From NCBI GenBank assembly GCA_029204225.1, contig CM055101.1, positions 63,638,671 through 63,702,670 on the forward strand: a stretch of DNA of 64,000 bases, in the 5' to 3' direction. Every line of letters begins with the position of its first letter. Within the stretch, counting starts at the first letter, position 1. This stretch comes from Diphasiastrum complanatum (Eukaryota > Streptophyta > Lycopodiopsida > Lycopodiales > Lycopodiaceae). Made by a program: the position numbers and the translations under genes. Of the stretch, positions 31,975-43,825 are shown piece after piece. Under the pieces are notes generated by a model. It was not told the origin of the DNA. It was given only the letters and a program-made list of their open reading frames with translations, and ran no database searches.

Positions 31975-34470
31975 TTTTACATCACTACATGTTGTTTTTC
32001 CCCACCCCAAACACATAGTTAAAAAAAAAAAACAGGTTCTAATCCAGAATGCTGATGGATCTCGGAATCCTTCCGGAATGTCACACATTTATGAGTCAAA
32101 CATGCGAGAGTATTTTTTTTGTATAATTGACTCATGTATGGTAATGAACAATAAAGCACTTTTAGTGTTGGTCCATGAGGTGATGCATTTATTGACACAG
32201 ACTTTACTCTTGATAGTGAAGTCTTGGACCCTTATTGAGTTTACGAAAAGGCATCATGATTGACATGTAGGCAATTGACTAGTTAACTTTTTGGATGTAG
32301 TTAAATATGAAATGATTATGGACAACTGGTTTGCTCAAGACAACATACTTCTCCCTCAAGATCATTTCTATCCTTGAAAATGGAAGTATATAGATCTCAA
32401 AGCTCTTCAACAAATGGTCCTCTCATAAATCTTCTTCTAGATCGAATCAAGTACTCAAAGTGTTTGTGATTCATCGATCATACTCCTTGTCTATTTTCAA
32501 TGGTCAAATAGAACTTTGAATGGTATGTCCTCAACTTGCATTGATTGTTCTTGGAAGAAAATGAGTTTTCTTCATATAAACATCCATAATTCTACACATT
32601 TGCAGGACTAGACACAATTTGATTCTCTTTTGTTAAATCCACAATAAATCCACCACCTTTAGATCTTGTTTTCTCTAGTTCTTACTTAGGTGATTTCAAC
32701 TCTTCAATACGTGAGCATAAAGGGACTATACTCGAACGCAAAATGCTTATTAAGCATATCGGTGAAAGCTACTTTAGCCACTCTGCACGTATCATATGAG
32801 TATACTCTCCATATTGAATTAAACTAAGTCTTAGTGGATCATCAATTGGGTTTAGGGTGATCTTGATGAAATATGGATGAGATTATGATAAGTCTAGTGG
32901 GATGGTGACAGTTGGTACATATTGTTCCTTGATAGCTAGGTAGCTAGTCGAGGAGGAATACATATGATGATGCTATGCTTTACTCTGCCCATCTCCCAAT
33001 ACACATGTATAAATTATGACCTAGATTGTTAGATTTCTAAATCATTTGTGATGAACTTTATTCAAAATTTGATTAGATTTGAATTTGAACCAAATCTTTT
33101 CTTCATTAAACTAGATTGTGTATTGAGCTAGTCATATGTCTCATGACCATTGATACACAAATTTGAGCTAAGGTTCTCATCAAAATTTGAGAAATGGATA
33201 ACAGAGTTGAGAATGGTGAGAGATGAATCAATTTGATTGCTTGATTAATATCAAGCGTGCCTTGAAGGGATTATGTGCAACAAAATGTGAATCATATTAG
33301 GATAATCATATTTCTAGTTCCATCAAAGATGTAGGAAATTCTTGAAACTTTTAATGATGAGAAAAATTGTTTTCTAATACCATCAAAGCTGGAGGATGTG
33401 TACAAAAGATTTGGGGAGCACCTAGATGATAATTGATAGAGTTAGAGTATGTTGTGAGACTAATGATACTTCTATATATTAGCCATGATTGGAATGAAAT
33501 AAATATTGGATCCAATACTCATGAGCACTTACTTTTATCCTTCTATAGCTAAATTTTAAGACTAAGTATCATTAGTCTCACAATAAGTTATGTCTTAGAT
33601 GAAAAATTGTCTCTTAATGATTATGGGAAATTTTTTACAAGGACTTGTACAATTGGATAAGTAAGTAATGATGTAAACAGTGAAATCATCGAATGATTAA
33701 GCATCTCAATATTGCCATGTGGCAAGATAAACTCCTTACAAGAGGAATTGTGCCATGCAGATTACAAATAGTAGTGGTTCTTTCATAATTTTGGAATCTA
33801 TCAGTGGGTAAAGGTAAGCTTGGTAAGTTTTTCCATGAAATGAGGAATTAGAGAATATGGAATTTTTAGGATCTAAATCGCTCAGTTTTTGCGCTGTTGC
33901 AAATCATCAATCATAGTACACTTATTATGGTCAAGACAATAATTGGTGATGTTGTCAATGGTATTAGTACTTGGATAGTCAAACCAACTACGTTTGATAA
34001 GAAGGATGATGACTAATACATGCTAATGTTTATAGTATTTTGCACTTTTAGTGATGTGATCTCTAAAAATATTTGTGGATATTGTCTACATATTGTTGAG
34101 TATACTAGGATATGAGATTTGATCCTTAATGATTGGAGAGTTAGATGTCTCAATGTTCTAGATTGTGATCCATTAAGTTAAGGGCAAAAAGCTTTTGATT
34201 AGTTTAATAATGTTTCTTGACTTCAGGAATAATCAAAATTTATCTATCTTTGCAAGCTAGGCTAGATTGCATAGTTCAATCATATGTGCCATAATTTTAG
34301 GTAAATATAGAAATATCTTGTGATTTGGTACTACACGATGCTCATATATGTAAAAATTGTGAGAAAAGGTAATTGTTAGAACAATATAATTTGAAATACA
34401 CAACTACAAGTATTTTGTAGTATACAAGTTAAAGCTGAGAAATCTCTATATCTTGAGACTTTGATACCAT
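31975..34470. other. no gene recognised
   Basis: AT-rich DNA with no frame of note and no transposon domain found on either strand. Confidence 0.45.
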
Positions 34471-34591
34471 TGTAAGATCCAAACTCAATGTAGATAAGCT
34501 TGGGCAACCTTAATAAGTGGACATTGACTTAACCTCCCATTGATAGAGCTAATCCAAGCTCATACCACAAGGTTTGAGAATCCACACATCA

Positions 34592-34592
<1 letters not shown>
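34460..34592 (-). mobile_element. possible copia LTR edge with primer-binding site, minus strand
   Basis: At 34469-34480 the plus strand reads TTTGATACCATTGTAAGATC. On the minus strand this is an LTR-like ending GATCTTACA followed by TGGTATCAAAG, close to the copia primer-binding site. The LTR would then extend rightward from 34480, but its other end is lost near the poly-C tract. No internal coding part was recognised to the left. Confidence 0.3.

Positions 34593-34622
<30 letters not shown>
34593..34622. repeat. poly-C tract, 30 bp
   Basis: Thirty uninterrupted C, followed by shorter C and T runs to 34636. Length may be affected by sequencing or assembly. Confidence 0.95.
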
Positions 34623-34844
34623 TTCCCCCCTTCCCCATGGTAAGTCCAAATTTAGCGGAGTTTGGTGCACCGGAAAGCGCTCAACAAGGGCTTTCCAATG
34701 ATATGTTACATGACATTCTTCTGAGATATGATTAAAAAGTTATGGCAAGTCAAAAGTATTAGTGTTATAATATTTTAATAATATGAAAGACTTCTTGCAC
34801 AAATTCTTAAAGGGTCTTTTTGGAGCTCAAAACTCCCCTAATGT

Positions 34845-36110
34845 GTGCTTGCTCCTAAATCCAAGTTCATTCCACAAGTATTATATGAGCTACACTCATT
34901 TCCAAGTGCTGGGCATAGTGGAATGTTGAAGACATATCAATCCATCCGGAAGCTATTCAAATGGGCTGGTATGAAGAAGGCTATATACACATATGTGCAG
35001 GAATGTGTCCCTTGTCAAGTGAATAGGTGGAACATGTCAAGCAACCAGGTTTATTGCATCCACTATCTATTCCTACACAACGTTGGACAAGTATTAGCAT
35101 GGATTTTATACCTTTCTTGCCGACAACGGTTGGGAGATACGATGGTATCTATGTGGTGGTGGATTGACTTACAAAATATGCACATTTTCTAGCTTATAAA
35201 ACTACTGACAGTGCAGCCCAAATAGCCCAAATATTCTTGAAGGGCGTCTTAAAATTACATGGAATACCAAAGGAGATAGTGAGCAATAGAGACGACAAAT
35301 TTATTTTCACTTTATGGAAGGTCTTAATGGACATGTTGGGCACTAAATTGTGCTTAAGTAAATCATTTCATCTGGAAACTGATGGACAAATGGAAAGGGT
35401 CAACCAGTGGTTGGAGTGTTATTTGTGACATTTTGTTTCGGATCACCAAACAACGTGGGTCGATTGGTTGTACCTAGCTGAATTTTGTTATAGTAGCACT
35501 CCACATGTGTCAATCTGCATGACACATTTTTGCTTTATATGGCCATGAATCATTACAACCTATTAGTGTGGATTTGTCAGAGGTTGTAGTTCCAGCAGTT
35601 GAGGACCAGGTTCAGCACATGAATGATATTTTGAAAGCTAATCAGGAGCATATTAAAGCCACATATACGAATGAAGAAATATGAAGACTAGAAAAGGACT
35701 TTTTGTGATTTTGTTGAAGGAGATTTTGTGTATTTAAGGTTACAATGTTATAGATTCACTAAGCTAAAGAAAAATCAAAGCAAAAAGTTGGCTCCAAGAT
35801 TTTATGGGCCTTTCAAGATTGTGAAGAAGATTGAAGAGTTGAATTACGAATTGGATCTACCATCAACAACCCTTATGCATCGAGTGTTTCATGTCTCTCT
35901 TTTAAAGAAGAGTCTCGAAGAACACTCAACTACAACTGCTACTCTACCACCTTTGGATCATGAGAGTGATATGGTTCTGGAACTGGCCAAAATTGTTGGA
36001 TATCGGGACAAGGTATTGCGAAATGGAAAGATAATCAAAGACTATCTAATTCATTGGAAAAACCTTCCCGATGAAGACAATTCTTAGGTCAACAACTCGT
36101 TTGTTCAACG
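34845..36110 (+). pseudogene. Ty3-gypsy chromovirus integrase with chromodomain, broken
   Basis: Domains in order: HHCC zinc finger (HSFPSAGHSGMLKTYQ ... ECVPCQ, 34890-35020); catalytic core with the first Asp in SMDFIPFLP in the +2 frame (about 35095) and VVVDRLTKYAHFLAYKTT; the segment HGIPKEIVSNRDDKFIF (35250-35305) with the second Asp region altered; the Glu region ETDGQMERVNQ (35376-35408); the C-terminal GPFKIVKKI...YELDLP and HRVFHVSLLKK (35805-35910); and a chromodomain-like end KIVGYRDKVLRNGKIIKDYL followed by IHWKNLP-ED (35990-36080). Stops and frameshifts at about 35045, 35429 and 35680 inactivate it. Confidence 0.88.
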
Positions 36111-36197
36111 ATGGCCACGACTATTACCATGAAGCTGTTGGAAATGGCATTCTCCATTAATACTACTTAATTGAAGCATTTGAATTTACTAAGGGCT

Positions 36198-36476
36198 AAA
36201 AGCATGGTTTGGTGGTACAAAAAAAAAAACCATTTTCATTGTACCTTTTGGTAGTACATTTAACTTTTTGGGATTTTGGGAGGGAGCTTGATAGAAGCTA
36301 TCCACGAGTTAATGCAATGAAGGCGTACCTAGTAATGATGGGCCTACACTCTTGGAGTATTGGGGGGGTAAGTGGTGGGCCTACTCTCTCTCTCCTCCAA
36401 TAAAAAGGTAGTGTATCTCTACCCAGAAAAGGTAGTGTCCTTGATAGTCCATGTTGTACCACCAAACCATGCTTTT
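36198..36476. mobile_element. MITE with 23-bp perfect terminal inverted repeats
   Basis: The left end 36198-36220 (AAAAGCATGGTTTGGTGGTA plus CAA) and right end 36454-36476 are perfect inverted copies. The 279-bp interior has no coding capacity. It contains two related GGGCCTAC...CTC segments and a G run. The element sits about 90 bp after the gypsy chromodomain. The target-site duplication is ambiguous because the flanks are A/T runs, so the superfamily is open. Confidence 0.85.
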
Positions 36477-36479
36477 TTG

Positions 36480-37900
36480 CACGATGATTATACTACAACG
36501 TTTGTGCCCGTAGACATGCAAATCTGAATTTGTGTGTAGGTTCAGACCCGTCAGATCTGTGTATGTCTGAAAAGGAAAATGAAGTTAGTATTTATATTCT
36601 TCTTAGGTTCAGAAGGTAGGCTACATGGTAGAGCATCTGAGGCTGAGGAGAATCCGTAAACAACTATCACAATCAACAAGGAATACGAGACTAGATCCAA
36701 CAAACTACTTATTGTTGTTGAAGTTTCTAATCTTGCTATGAATCAACTAGATTCACAATCTGTAAGTTTCTAGATGTACAACAATAAGTTACATCTACAC
36801 ATCCATCATCCATATACATGAACAAAGCTTTCTAAATTTACTTCTTCACTCTAGACATGGCACAACATTTCATTCCAAAGTCAAGATTCCATCTAGAATA
36901 CATCTAGACCCCAATACACTTAGTGGCTATGACTTACAATCAACACATATGCACTACAACAATATCAATGATGATACCTTGTAGACTCATCCAACTAACT
37001 CAGAAGTAACACTCCTGATTCGAATAGTTGCACCAAATTTAGAAATATTTGAATGTTTGGGTGCAAGGCTTTACACATGTAATGCGACATTTAATTAGAT
37101 TCTAAATCCTTTCTAAGTTAATAAGTAACTCAAATACATACACTTATTAACTTGTGAGTGATTCTCATGAGACAATTCTCAACAATATGTCTATGTTTCT
37201 CGACTAGTTTATCCAGGCAAATAAACTCAGTTCAATGAACACATAGTGGATCCACATGATTAAGAACCTGCACAAAGAAAACATGATCCCGCTATGATTC
37301 ACTACATAGCATGTCTCCACAGATCATACCCAATATGTACATATTACAAATTTAACTGAGAATCCTCTCGTCCAGTTAACTTAAGAGAAAATATCTCTCA
37401 AAGAGTATTATTTCACAGAATAGGAAACCAAAATCTCAATCATAGTTTTTTTCCAAAAGAATATATCATTAACCGAGAATTTCTTTCCTTGCATCAACTT
37501 CTCATAGATCCTAATTCTCACTAAAATCAAGTTGATTAAAACCAACAAGGAATAGAATCACCTCATTCTCATACTAATCAATCGGATTCATGATTAGTGA
37601 CCTTCTATTCATACAAGAATGGTTTCTAAAATTTTCCCCATACATCTTCTAAACGGATTTTCAAGCAATTCTTAGGAGGTCACAACATTATCCAAAAAAA
37701 TCCTATCAATCCCGATCCTAAAACAAGTCCTTCATCTATACACATTATGGATTCTACTTGGAATCAATGTTATAGATGTTTCACTTAGATAATTGTTTTA
37801 TCACCCTAGTTCTCCCCCCTTTTTATCGAAAAATCCACGAGTTTCAAAAAGGTGTCCCATCAATAAAAATGGGAAAAGTTGATAGCATGTGTTGCATCAG
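36480..37900. other. no gene recognised
   Basis: AT-rich sequence without long frames on either strand and without recognised transposon domains. Confidence 0.45.
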
Positions 37901-37902
37901 CC

Positions 37903-38023
<121 letters not shown>

Positions 38024-38114
38024 ACCCCATACTCCGGCCCCATTCCATAAACTGGAAACTTCTCTTAGTTTTAGTTCTTCTAATGGTCCTGAATCAGATG
38101 GCTAGACGGAAAGA

Positions 38115-38635
38115 ACTAATTAGACTATGGAAGATATGTTGAGGACATATGTGTCTCATAGACAATCTCATTGGGAAGACTTTATTCCTCTGATTGAGTT
38201 TGCATGCAATAGTAGGAGGCATTCTGCTACAGGTTATAGTCCTTTTATGCTTATGTACGGTCTTCAACCTAGATCTCATGTTAATGTGGAGACGAAATCT
38301 ATTAAGATCCAAAAGGTTGTTGATTTTCTGCATGATATGCAAGAAATGATGCAAATCGCTTAGGATAGTATTTGGAGTGCTCAGAATAAAGCTCAACACT
38401 ATGCCGATCTTAAGAGATCTCCCACAAATTTCAAAGTTGATGATTGGGTATATTTTAGAATACCTAAATATTCTAAGACGTTACATATCGAAAAGCATTA
38501 TAAACTGTCTACCCGATATTGTGGACCGTTCAGAATAATTGTACAACAAATTGGTTCTTTAGGTTATGAACTAGATCTTCAAGGCAAATCTACTGCACAC
38601 CTAGTTTTTTTGTGTGAGCTGATTTAGTAGATTTG
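38115..38635 (+). pseudogene. Ty3-gypsy integrase C-terminal part
   Basis: Encodes MEDMLRTYVSHRQSHWEDFI, FACNSRRHSATGYSPFMLMYG, then after a stop QNKAQHYADLKRSP, FKVDDWVYFRIPKY and YCGPFRIIVQQIGSLGYELD. This is the end of the core and the GPF/Y-type C-terminal domain. It stops at 38635, where copia integrase sequence begins abruptly. Confidence 0.88.
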
Positions 38636-38639
38636 TTGG

Positions 38640-41038
38640 ATATATCTACTAAAGAGCAAGGATGAAGTGTATGATGTCTATGTCTAGTTCAAGACTGCAA
38701 GGGAGAACCAATTTTCCACAAGGATCAAGTGCTTAAGGAGTGACAATGGTGGCGAGTACATATCTACCAAGTTCAAGGCCTTTTGTGATGAGCATGGGAT
38801 CAAGAGGGAGTCTACAACACCAAGGACCCTCAAACAAAATGGAGTGGCTGAAAGGAAGAATAGGACTTTATGTGAAAGTGCTAAATCCATGAGGTTAAGT
38901 GCTAATCTTGATAGACCATTTTGGGATCAAGTTTTGTTGTGTGCCAATTTCTTGTGCAATAGGTGGCCGAGTGCTATTTTGGATGAAAGGACACCTTTTG
39001 AGATGCTATGCAAGGGGAGGTCGAGTGTCAACTTTATAAGAACTTTTGGATGCACATGCTATATGTCAACATTACTCTTGATGATAGGACCAAGGAGGAT
39101 CCGTCTTCATGGAAAGGTATTTTTGTTGGATATAGTTAGGCGAGTAAAGCCTACAAGGTTTACATTCCTTCTACTAACAAAGTGATTGTTGGTAGAGATG
39201 CCTTTTTCGATGAGGGGAACATTCCAAAAGTGTCTTCAAGCATTATTGATGGTGATGTGGATGGATCTAACATTCTTGATGTTGATGTAAAGGATCCTAC
39301 TTTAGATGGTGATGATGATGGATCTTCATCAAGTCAAAAGCCAAGGAGAACATCAAGGGAAAGACAAATGCCTTCAAGGCTCACATATGATGAAAAGGGT
39401 AAGCAAGTAGTTTTTGGAAGTTATGTTGCTTTTCTAACTCTTTTGATGAACCTACAAGTTTAGATAAAGCAAGGAAAGAAGAGGAGTGGATCCAAGCAAT
39501 GGATCTTGACTATCCAGCTCTTATGAAGAATGGAACATGGAAATTGGTGGAGTTACCTAATGACAAGAAAGCTATCAGATGCAAATGGATCTTCAAGGTG
39601 AAGAAAAACCAAAATGGATATATCAACAAGTACAAGGCAATGTTGGTGGCAAAAGGATATGCTCAAGAACAAGGGATTGACTATGATGAGACCTTTGCAC
39701 CCGTGGCAAAGATGGTAAGCATTTGAGTCATCATCTCGCTTGTTACACTTTATGGATGGGATCTATGGCAATTGGACATCTACCATATGAAATCTTTTTA
39801 GAATATAATTAGCATACTTCTCTTGACAAATGAAAATAGATTGAGAAGATCTAATCACTTCTATTCCTAAAATGTATTGCAAGTTACCAAGATCATGCAC
39901 CTCAAATTCCTTCTTAAGAGCAAAGATATCCTCCACATCTTGAATGTTTCGACCACTCAAGATGATATCATCCACATAGATTAGCAAGATGGCAACATCA
40001 TTTCCAGCAAACCTATAATAAAGTGAATGATCATACTCACTTATAACAAAGCCTTGAGAGAGTAAAAAAGTGTTAAGCTTAGCATACCAACTCCTTGGTG
40101 CTTGCTTAAGGCCATACAAACTCTTTTGTAGTAGACACACATGATTTGGCTTTGTAGAAGAAATGTAGCTCTCGAGTTGTTCCATGTACACTTTCTCCTC
40201 AAGATCACCATTCAAAAAAGCATTTGTAAAGCTTGTGATACACCTATGGGGTCTCATGTAAAGCTAACTATAAGAGGTAGTGAAAGATCCTTCAGGGACA
40301 TCACTCTCTATAAGAAGCTAGTTGGTTCACTCATCTATCTAACCATTACTACTCCTAATTCTTACCCTAAGCGCGGGAGGTGACCATTACTAGACCAGAT
40401 CTAAGCTGTCATGTTGGAAGCTTGCTTGAGTCAATTCATGCAAGATCCTAGTGAGGAGCATTGGAAGCTAGAAAAACAAGTTTTGAGGTACATCATTGGA
40501 ACTCGTGATTTTGGCATATTGTATGAGGGATCATCACCTAACCTATTTGGATTTTCAACTTCGGACTATGCTGGAGATATAATGGATAGGAAATCCATTA
40601 TTGCTCATTGTATTTTCATAGGTGATGGAGCTATATCATGTATGTCGAAGAAACAAGCCACTATCTCATTGTTATCTAGTGAGGCCGAGTACAAAGCACT
40701 TACTCATTGCACAAAAGAGATGATATGAATCAAGAGGACAATCAAGGATCTTCACTTGATGGATTTCTCAGAGAGCCCAATCATCTTTTGTGACAACCTA
40801 TCAGCCCAAAAGTTGGCAAACAATCCTATATTTCATGCTAGGAGCAAGCATATTGGGGTGGCATATCACTTCACGAGGGAGCAAGTCATGGCAAAGGAGG
40901 TGGAGCTTCAACATGTACCTTCAAGGGAATGTGTAGCTGATATCTTCACCAAAGCATTGGGAAAGGACTTGTTCATGAATCATAGGACATCACTTGGAGT
41001 GTTATCAAAGTCCATGATAAAACTAGTTGAAGAGGGAG
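38640..41038 (+). pseudogene. Ty1-copia pol (integrase, RT, RNase H), 5' truncated and rearranged
   Basis: Begins inside integrase with LKSKDEVYDVYV, then LRSDNGGEYISTKF, ESTTPRTLKQNGVAERKNRT and the FGCTCYMST region (38640-39070). A linker rich in Asp and Ser follows (39190-39460). RT opens with NGTWKLVELPNDKKAIRCKW, KYKAMLVAKGYAQEQGIDY and ETFAPVAKMVSI, and breaks at 39775. The next RT part lies inverted (39775-40227), then the plus frame resumes with ACDTPMGSHVKL. RNase H follows: LVGSLIYLTITTPN, SKKQATISLLSSEAEYKALT, IFCDNLSAQKLANNPIFHAR, ending VADIFTKALGKD and the pol stop at 41041. Several stops. No 5' half or 5' LTR is present. Confidence 0.92.
39775..40227 (-). pseudogene. inverted RT core segment within the copia element
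   Basis: On the minus strand, 40227 to 39775 encodes TNAFLNGDLEEKVYMEQ, LLQKSLYGLKQAPRSWYAKL, then the active-site strand AILLIYVDDIILSGRN and LGNLQYILGIEVIRS to KRFHMVD. This is precisely the RT stretch missing between WDLWQLD (plus strand, ends 39777) and CKACDTPMG (plus strand, starts about 40225). So about 450 bp was flipped in place. The YVDD motif is intact. Confidence 0.93.
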
Positions 41039-41615
41039 TGTGAAAGATTCAACTAGTCTAGTCATATTTGCTACATTTGTTTATATGGCATTTGAGGCCA
41101 ATTTCATATTAGACTTAGAGTTTGACTTTTCAAAGTTATATTAGTCTAAAATGCATTTGAATAAACACTTTTGGAAAGTGTGGGAAATGTAGAAGTCGAG
41201 CTTGAGTAGATTCAAATTTGAATGTAGGGTACATTGAATCTAGTCCCAAAAATAGTACGGTTTACATTTTGGAGGGAAACCAAGTGGCAATTTAGGTTTA
41301 GGACCTGATATCAAAGGATGTAACTCGTGGGAAGAGAAACAATTCTCTCTCTCTTATCTCATTCATGCTTATACATGGTTCTCTTGGGTTCTACTATCCA
41401 TTGGTGCATTATACTTGTAATATCTTGCAATTCTATGTGTAGAATGATCAATAATTGTTATTTTTAGATCCACACGTGTGAAATACAGTAGCTTATTGAA
41501 ATTGTACAAGCAACAGTAATTTGTGTTTTGGTTCATGTTTGATCAAGATCTATTAGAGTTTGGATCTCATTTTCAAATGGATATTTTGGATCTTAGTGAT
41601 ATGAAATCTTTCACA
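41039..41615 (+). mobile_element. 3' LTR of the copia element, 577 bp
   Basis: Starts TGTGAAAGATTC straight after the purine tract GAAGAGGGAG and ends AATCTTTCACA, so its ends form the expected TG...CA inverted repeat of at least 10 bp. The interior has a CT-rich stretch and TATACTTGTAATATC, typical of the LTR regulatory region. No partner 5' LTR was seen upstream. Confidence 0.88.
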
Positions 41616-43205
41616 TATACATCCTATCCCATACTAGGATGCAACACACATGCTACTACCTCATGCAGAAACCCCATGGTCCTACTCTACCACTCTCCAG
41701 GCTAAGTCCGGTCCCTATGTCCAAGGCCCCCCCTAATGGTCCAGACCCCCATTAGGGCCACGACAATCTGTGTCATACCTGGAGTTAGCCAATACTCCCA
41801 ATGGTGACAACACATTTGCATAGATGACTTATTCTTGAATATTATTATGAATATAGTATGGATCACTAGCAACAGCTCACAATGTAGGAGAGATGTCAAG
41901 CCAACAACATTTAGCTACTACTCACAAATCAATCTCTCCTCTTGGAGAGGCCTAGTATAAGCTGATACCCTCCAAGGCTCTACCCCAACTAAGAGTAATT
42001 TAAGACACCGCATTGGGACACATCAGCAGCCTAACCAGGCCAAGTGCTAGTTCCGTATAAACCCACTATCATGGGTTTTAGATCTTTACCCACTGAGTTA
42101 TGATTTACTACCATGAGAGCCCCAACTCCTCATAGTCATAATTAATTCAAGGTCATGTTAGGTTTTTTGGCTCCCTTACGGGATATGAATCCAAGGTCAG
42201 GACAATTGTTGGCATGACAACTAGCCTCTAAAGTATTTTTGCAATCCGCCTGATCTCATCGATTGTAAGACTAGATGGAATGAGTTGATGTAAAAATTCA
42301 AATATGAGATACAATAAATTAAGTTTGCTTACCAATTAGTGGTTGACGCTCTTAGTTGGATAGGTGAAGTTAATCAATTGTCCTTAACAATGATTTCTAA
42401 GGAAATTTAAGTTTTGTTGGCAAGAGTTTGAAAGATCGATTTGTACTTCGTTCACATATGGCATGAAGTACAAACATGTACTATGTGCGGCAGTGATAGG
42501 AACTGAGTTGTAAGATGCTTAGTCCAATGAGAAGTGTAAAAAGGTAGTGGATTAATTTTTCGTCTTGAACGGACTTTTTTCATGGTTGAGAAGATATGGC
42601 TAGATAATGACATTGTACGGAGCAAAATCTCGTATGAGCATCATGACTACATTGCGTGCTAGGCACCTGGGCATACGTAGGACTCTTGATTGAGCATGTG
42701 ATATATATCCTCTCCTACATTCAATCTGGTTTGATCACTAACGCTTTCACTACGTTTGAAGACCTTTGTCAATAGAAAAGTTTCAATGGAATTTAGGATT
42801 TATTAAACCACTTTAGTTTGTAAATAATGTTCAAGAATAATGGCCTTAAGTGAAAGATCATTAGTTACTCATATCAATGCAAAATTATTAAAATCGATTT
42901 AGCTATATTAAAGAGTACTTGTTTTTGTTACTCATTATAGGATACGTAGGACTACAAGCATGCAAGTTCAAAGGTCCCTCAAAATTTGTTGTCTTTTAAT
43001 TGGTGGCTCCACACCTCGACATTTGCAGCTTGATTATGTGGAGGGTTAGCTTGTCTTTGTGTGAAATGAAAAACCTCAAGCTAACTTTTAGGCTATCACA
43101 GTAGTGAATGCCCCTTTTAGACACACAAACCTTCGACTCCCATTCCTACCTAGCCTCATATTATTCTTGTAGAAGAGCATGTTGCTCTTTTAGCCCGTTG
43201 CCCAA
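41616..43205. other. no gene recognised
   Basis: Mixed AT-rich DNA with short frames only. The part 41630-42270 has a punctuated, CC-rich composition different from its right side and may be old LTR sequence, but I cannot prove it. Confidence 0.4.
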
Positions 43206-43209
43206 GCTC

Positions 43210-43825
43210 CTAGACTTTAGAAGAGTTGGAGTGATGACGATGTGGCATGTCGTGCGCACCTGCGGGCCGTGCGTGGGATCCCATCCCCACCACCTAGCCA
43301 CCCACCATCATCCCCCTTTGACCCCAAAAGGGCTGGTACCAGAGGACAAGGGTATTGTGTCTACAATGAGCTTATATGTGGGTGTGTTTTAGTCTCCATT
43401 TACTTATGGGACGAATGCACTCTTTTTGGTGCCTTGACGGAAGCAGCTGCTTTGTGCGTAGCTTGGATTCTCCAACACCCCCACTCAAAACAGGGCGAAG
43501 GACACCCCCACTTGCTCATTCAGGACCAAAACTTTGCTCTGATAGCACCTTGGGGTTTGTCGGCAACGGAGAGCGGTTCAGTAGACGATGTGACACATCG
43601 TGCGCACCTATGGGCCGCATGCGGGATCCCATCCCCACCGCCTAGCCACCCGCCATCATTCCCCTTTGACCCCAAAAGGGCTGGTACTAGGGGACAAGGG
43701 TACTTTTTCTACAATGAGCTTATATGTGGGTTCTGTTTTAATCTCCATTTGCTTATGGGACAAATGCACTCTTTTTGGTGCCTTTTCGGACGCAGCCGCT
43801 TTGTGCATAGCTTGCATCTCCAACA
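43210..43825 (-). mobile_element. TRIM (terminal-repeat retrotransposon in miniature)
   Basis: Two direct repeats, 43236-43477 (left end truncated or replaced, nominal start 43210) and 43558-43825 (268 bp), about 88% alike by eye, are separated by only 80 bp. On the minus strand the right repeat starts TGTTGGAGATG and ends CCGACA. The spacer begins with TGCTATCAGAGC, one mismatch to the copia/TRIM primer site, and finishes with GAGTGGGGG, a polypurine tract, directly before the second TGTTGGAGA. No coding capacity. The open frames at 43108-43863 are by-products. Confidence 0.82.

Noticed and set aside
28430-32080. Terminal inverted repeats of the hAT element from GGAAT-containing words
   Set aside because: The left and right words share only short GGAAT/CATT elements, and no 8-bp target duplication could be matched, so ends were not assigned.
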